Positions 23,376 through 24,196 of a stretch of 24,196 bases of DNA are shown piece by piece; position 1 is the first letter of the stretch, and each line of letters starts with the position of its first letter. The notes beneath the pieces are model-generated. The model saw only the letters and a program-made list of their open reading frames with translations, was not told the DNA's origin and did no database searches. Source of the DNA: Rhodospirillaceae bacterium (GTDB lineage: Bacteria > Pseudomonadota > Alphaproteobacteria > MPNO01 > UBA2964); the NCBI GenBank assembly GCA_018660305.1, contig JABJKO010000091.1, positions 1 through 24,196 of the forward strand, read 5' to 3'. The translations under genes and the position numbers were made by a program.

Positions 23376-24050
23376 CTAGTCATAATTATAAGCCGGGAAC
23401 CAATCGGCCGGCCGGCCGTCGAGCGTCACGTCGAAAATGCTCCATAACGGCCAGTTCCGGTCGCGTTGGCGGGAAATTTGATCGTCGTCCCGGCGTGCAT
23501 AAAACATCTCGAACGCCCAGCTATGGAAGATGCCATCGTTCGTTTTGCGGAAAGCATGCAGCATCATCAGCTGACGTCCGTCTTCGTCCTCCGCCTTGTA
23601 GTCGGTATTGTAGGTGGTTTGGCCGGACGACAGGAAGTTCAGGTTCGACCAGTTCCGCGCCTTGGCCCAGGCTTTCAGGTCCGCCGCCGGCGCCTTCGCG
23701 GCAACCGCGACGTTATAGTATTGCTGGATATGGAGGACGGCGCCATTCAGGCTGTCCATAAAGGACGTGCAGACCGGACAGGCATCGCCGCCGGGCTGCC
23801 ACATGAAGTTGTAAATGAATAGATCGGGGCTTTTGTCCGTAAACAGGTCGGAAAGCTTTGTGTCTTCACCCGAAAAATTCTGGAACACATAATCCTCGTT
23901 GACCGCGCCGCCCAAGGGGAGCGCGCGCCGCATGGCCGAGACTTTGTCCGCCTGACGGCGAAGCTCCATTTCCTCGGCGAGCAAGGCATCCCGTGCCACC
24001 CGGTAATCCGCGGTTTCGTTGGGAAATGTGTGATTATGAAATTGCCCCAT
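23376..24050 (-). CDS. DUF899 family thioredoxin-like protein
   Basis: 224 residues from the ATG at 24050, preceded by GGGAGGGAACAGCT; the frame continues to 24146 but without a start signal. The sequence shows the DUF899 pattern: LRRQADKVSAMRRALPLGG, then FIYNFMWQPGGDACPVCTSFMDSLNGAV with a CPVC pair (about residues 106-109), and a C-terminal WPLWSIFDVTLDGRPADWFPAYNYD region. DUF899 proteins have a thioredoxin-like fold with no proven function; a disulfide or peroxide role is plausible from the CxxC. It converges with the TPR-oxygenase gene. It is the last gene before the contig end. Confidence 0.9.
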   Translation of the reverse strand: MGQFHNHTFPNETADYRVARDALLAEEMELRRQADKVSAMRRALPLGGAVNEDYVFQNFSGEDTKLSDLFTDKSPDLFIYNFMWQPGGDACPVCTSFMDSLNGAVLHIQQYYNVAVAAKAPAADLKAWAKARNWSNLNFLSSGQTTYNTDYKAEDEDGRQLMMLHAFRKTNDGIFHSWAFEMFYARRDDDQISRQRDRNWPLWSIFDVTLDGRPADWFPAYNYD

Positions 24051-24171
24051 AGCTGTTCCCTCCCAAAGGCATGATTGGGAAGAAGTGTAGAGTTGGCGGT
24101 TAGGTGAGTCCATCGAGCGGGAATCGCTCGAATTCCTACTGTGCATGGGGTTGTTTTCGAAGTTTTGACTA

Positions 24172-24196
24172 CCCCCCCCCCCCCCCCCCCCCCCCC
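24172..24196. other. homopolymer C run at the window end, probably sequencing/assembly artefact
   Basis: 25 consecutive C residues terminate the window. Natural genomes of this type rarely carry such a run, and this pattern (poly-G on the other strand) is typical of no-signal calls in two-colour sequencing at contig ends. Sequence just inside it (24051-24171) appears normal but holds no gene. Confidence 0.8.

Overview
The window is GC-rich, about 60% by eye. It has tightly packed genes on both strands and several dispersed palindromic intergenic repeats built on CGTCAT-GCCCGG/CCGGGC-ATGACG modules. That repeat style, the gene families present and the codon bias suggest an alphaproteobacterium, perhaps a free-living Rhodospirillales-like marine or soil organism known from metagenomic assembly. 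The taxonomic call is inference. The window ends in a run of 25 C residues, so position 24196 probably coincides with an artefactual contig end.

Layout. (1) 1-2950: a UbiD-family decarboxylase (minus strand, cut by the window edge), a divergent PcaD-like alpha/beta hydrolase and a TauE/SafE membrane protein. (2) 3132-7743: a signalling cassette with a small putative secreted protein, a 1039-residue hybrid sensor kinase (HAMP-PAS-PAS-HisKA-HATPase-REC-Hpt) and an overlapping REC-HisKA-HATPase protein. (3) 7784-11349: a VOC/glyoxalase protein, two TauD/TfdA-type Fe(II)/2-oxoglutarate dioxygenases, a histidine-phosphatase and a cysteine-dioxygenase-like cupin. (4) 11505-15048: a succinate-semialdehyde-type aldehyde dehydrogenase and the E1 alpha and beta subunits of a thiamine-diphosphate 2-oxoacid dehydrogenase. 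(5) 15205-18669, minus strand: a GST, a zinc-free quinone-oxidoreductase-like MDR protein and an AMP-forming acyl-CoA synthetase. (6) 18786-20332, plus strand: a SnoaL-like protein overlapping an AhpD/carboxymuconolactone-decarboxylase-like protein. (7) 20363-24050: a YghU-type GST, a TPR/2OG-Fe(II) oxygenase-like protein and a DUF899 thioredoxin-like protein.

The main discovery is in block 6. The AhpD-like coding frame meets a TGA at 19967-19969, exactly where the second cysteine of the catalytic CxxC belongs (Cys-Phe-Tyr-TGA). The same frame continues after the TGA with the proton-relay histidine in the correct place (CxxUxxxH) and the rest of the AhpD fold, to 20332. A 7-bp hairpin with a CGGGU loop begins 17 nt after the TGA, and its loop begins 24 nt after it, the geometry of a bacterial SECIS element. 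This is best read as a selenoprotein with a CxxU redox centre. Conventional annotation would split it into a truncated enzyme and a small hypothetical gene.

The functional theme is oxidative and redox chemistry on small organic acids and thiols: decarboxylation, CoA activation, Fe(II) dioxygenation, glutathione-dependent steps, semialdehyde oxidation and a thiol/selenol peroxidase-like protein. No complete pathway is evident. No tRNA, rRNA, CRISPR array or transposase was recognised.
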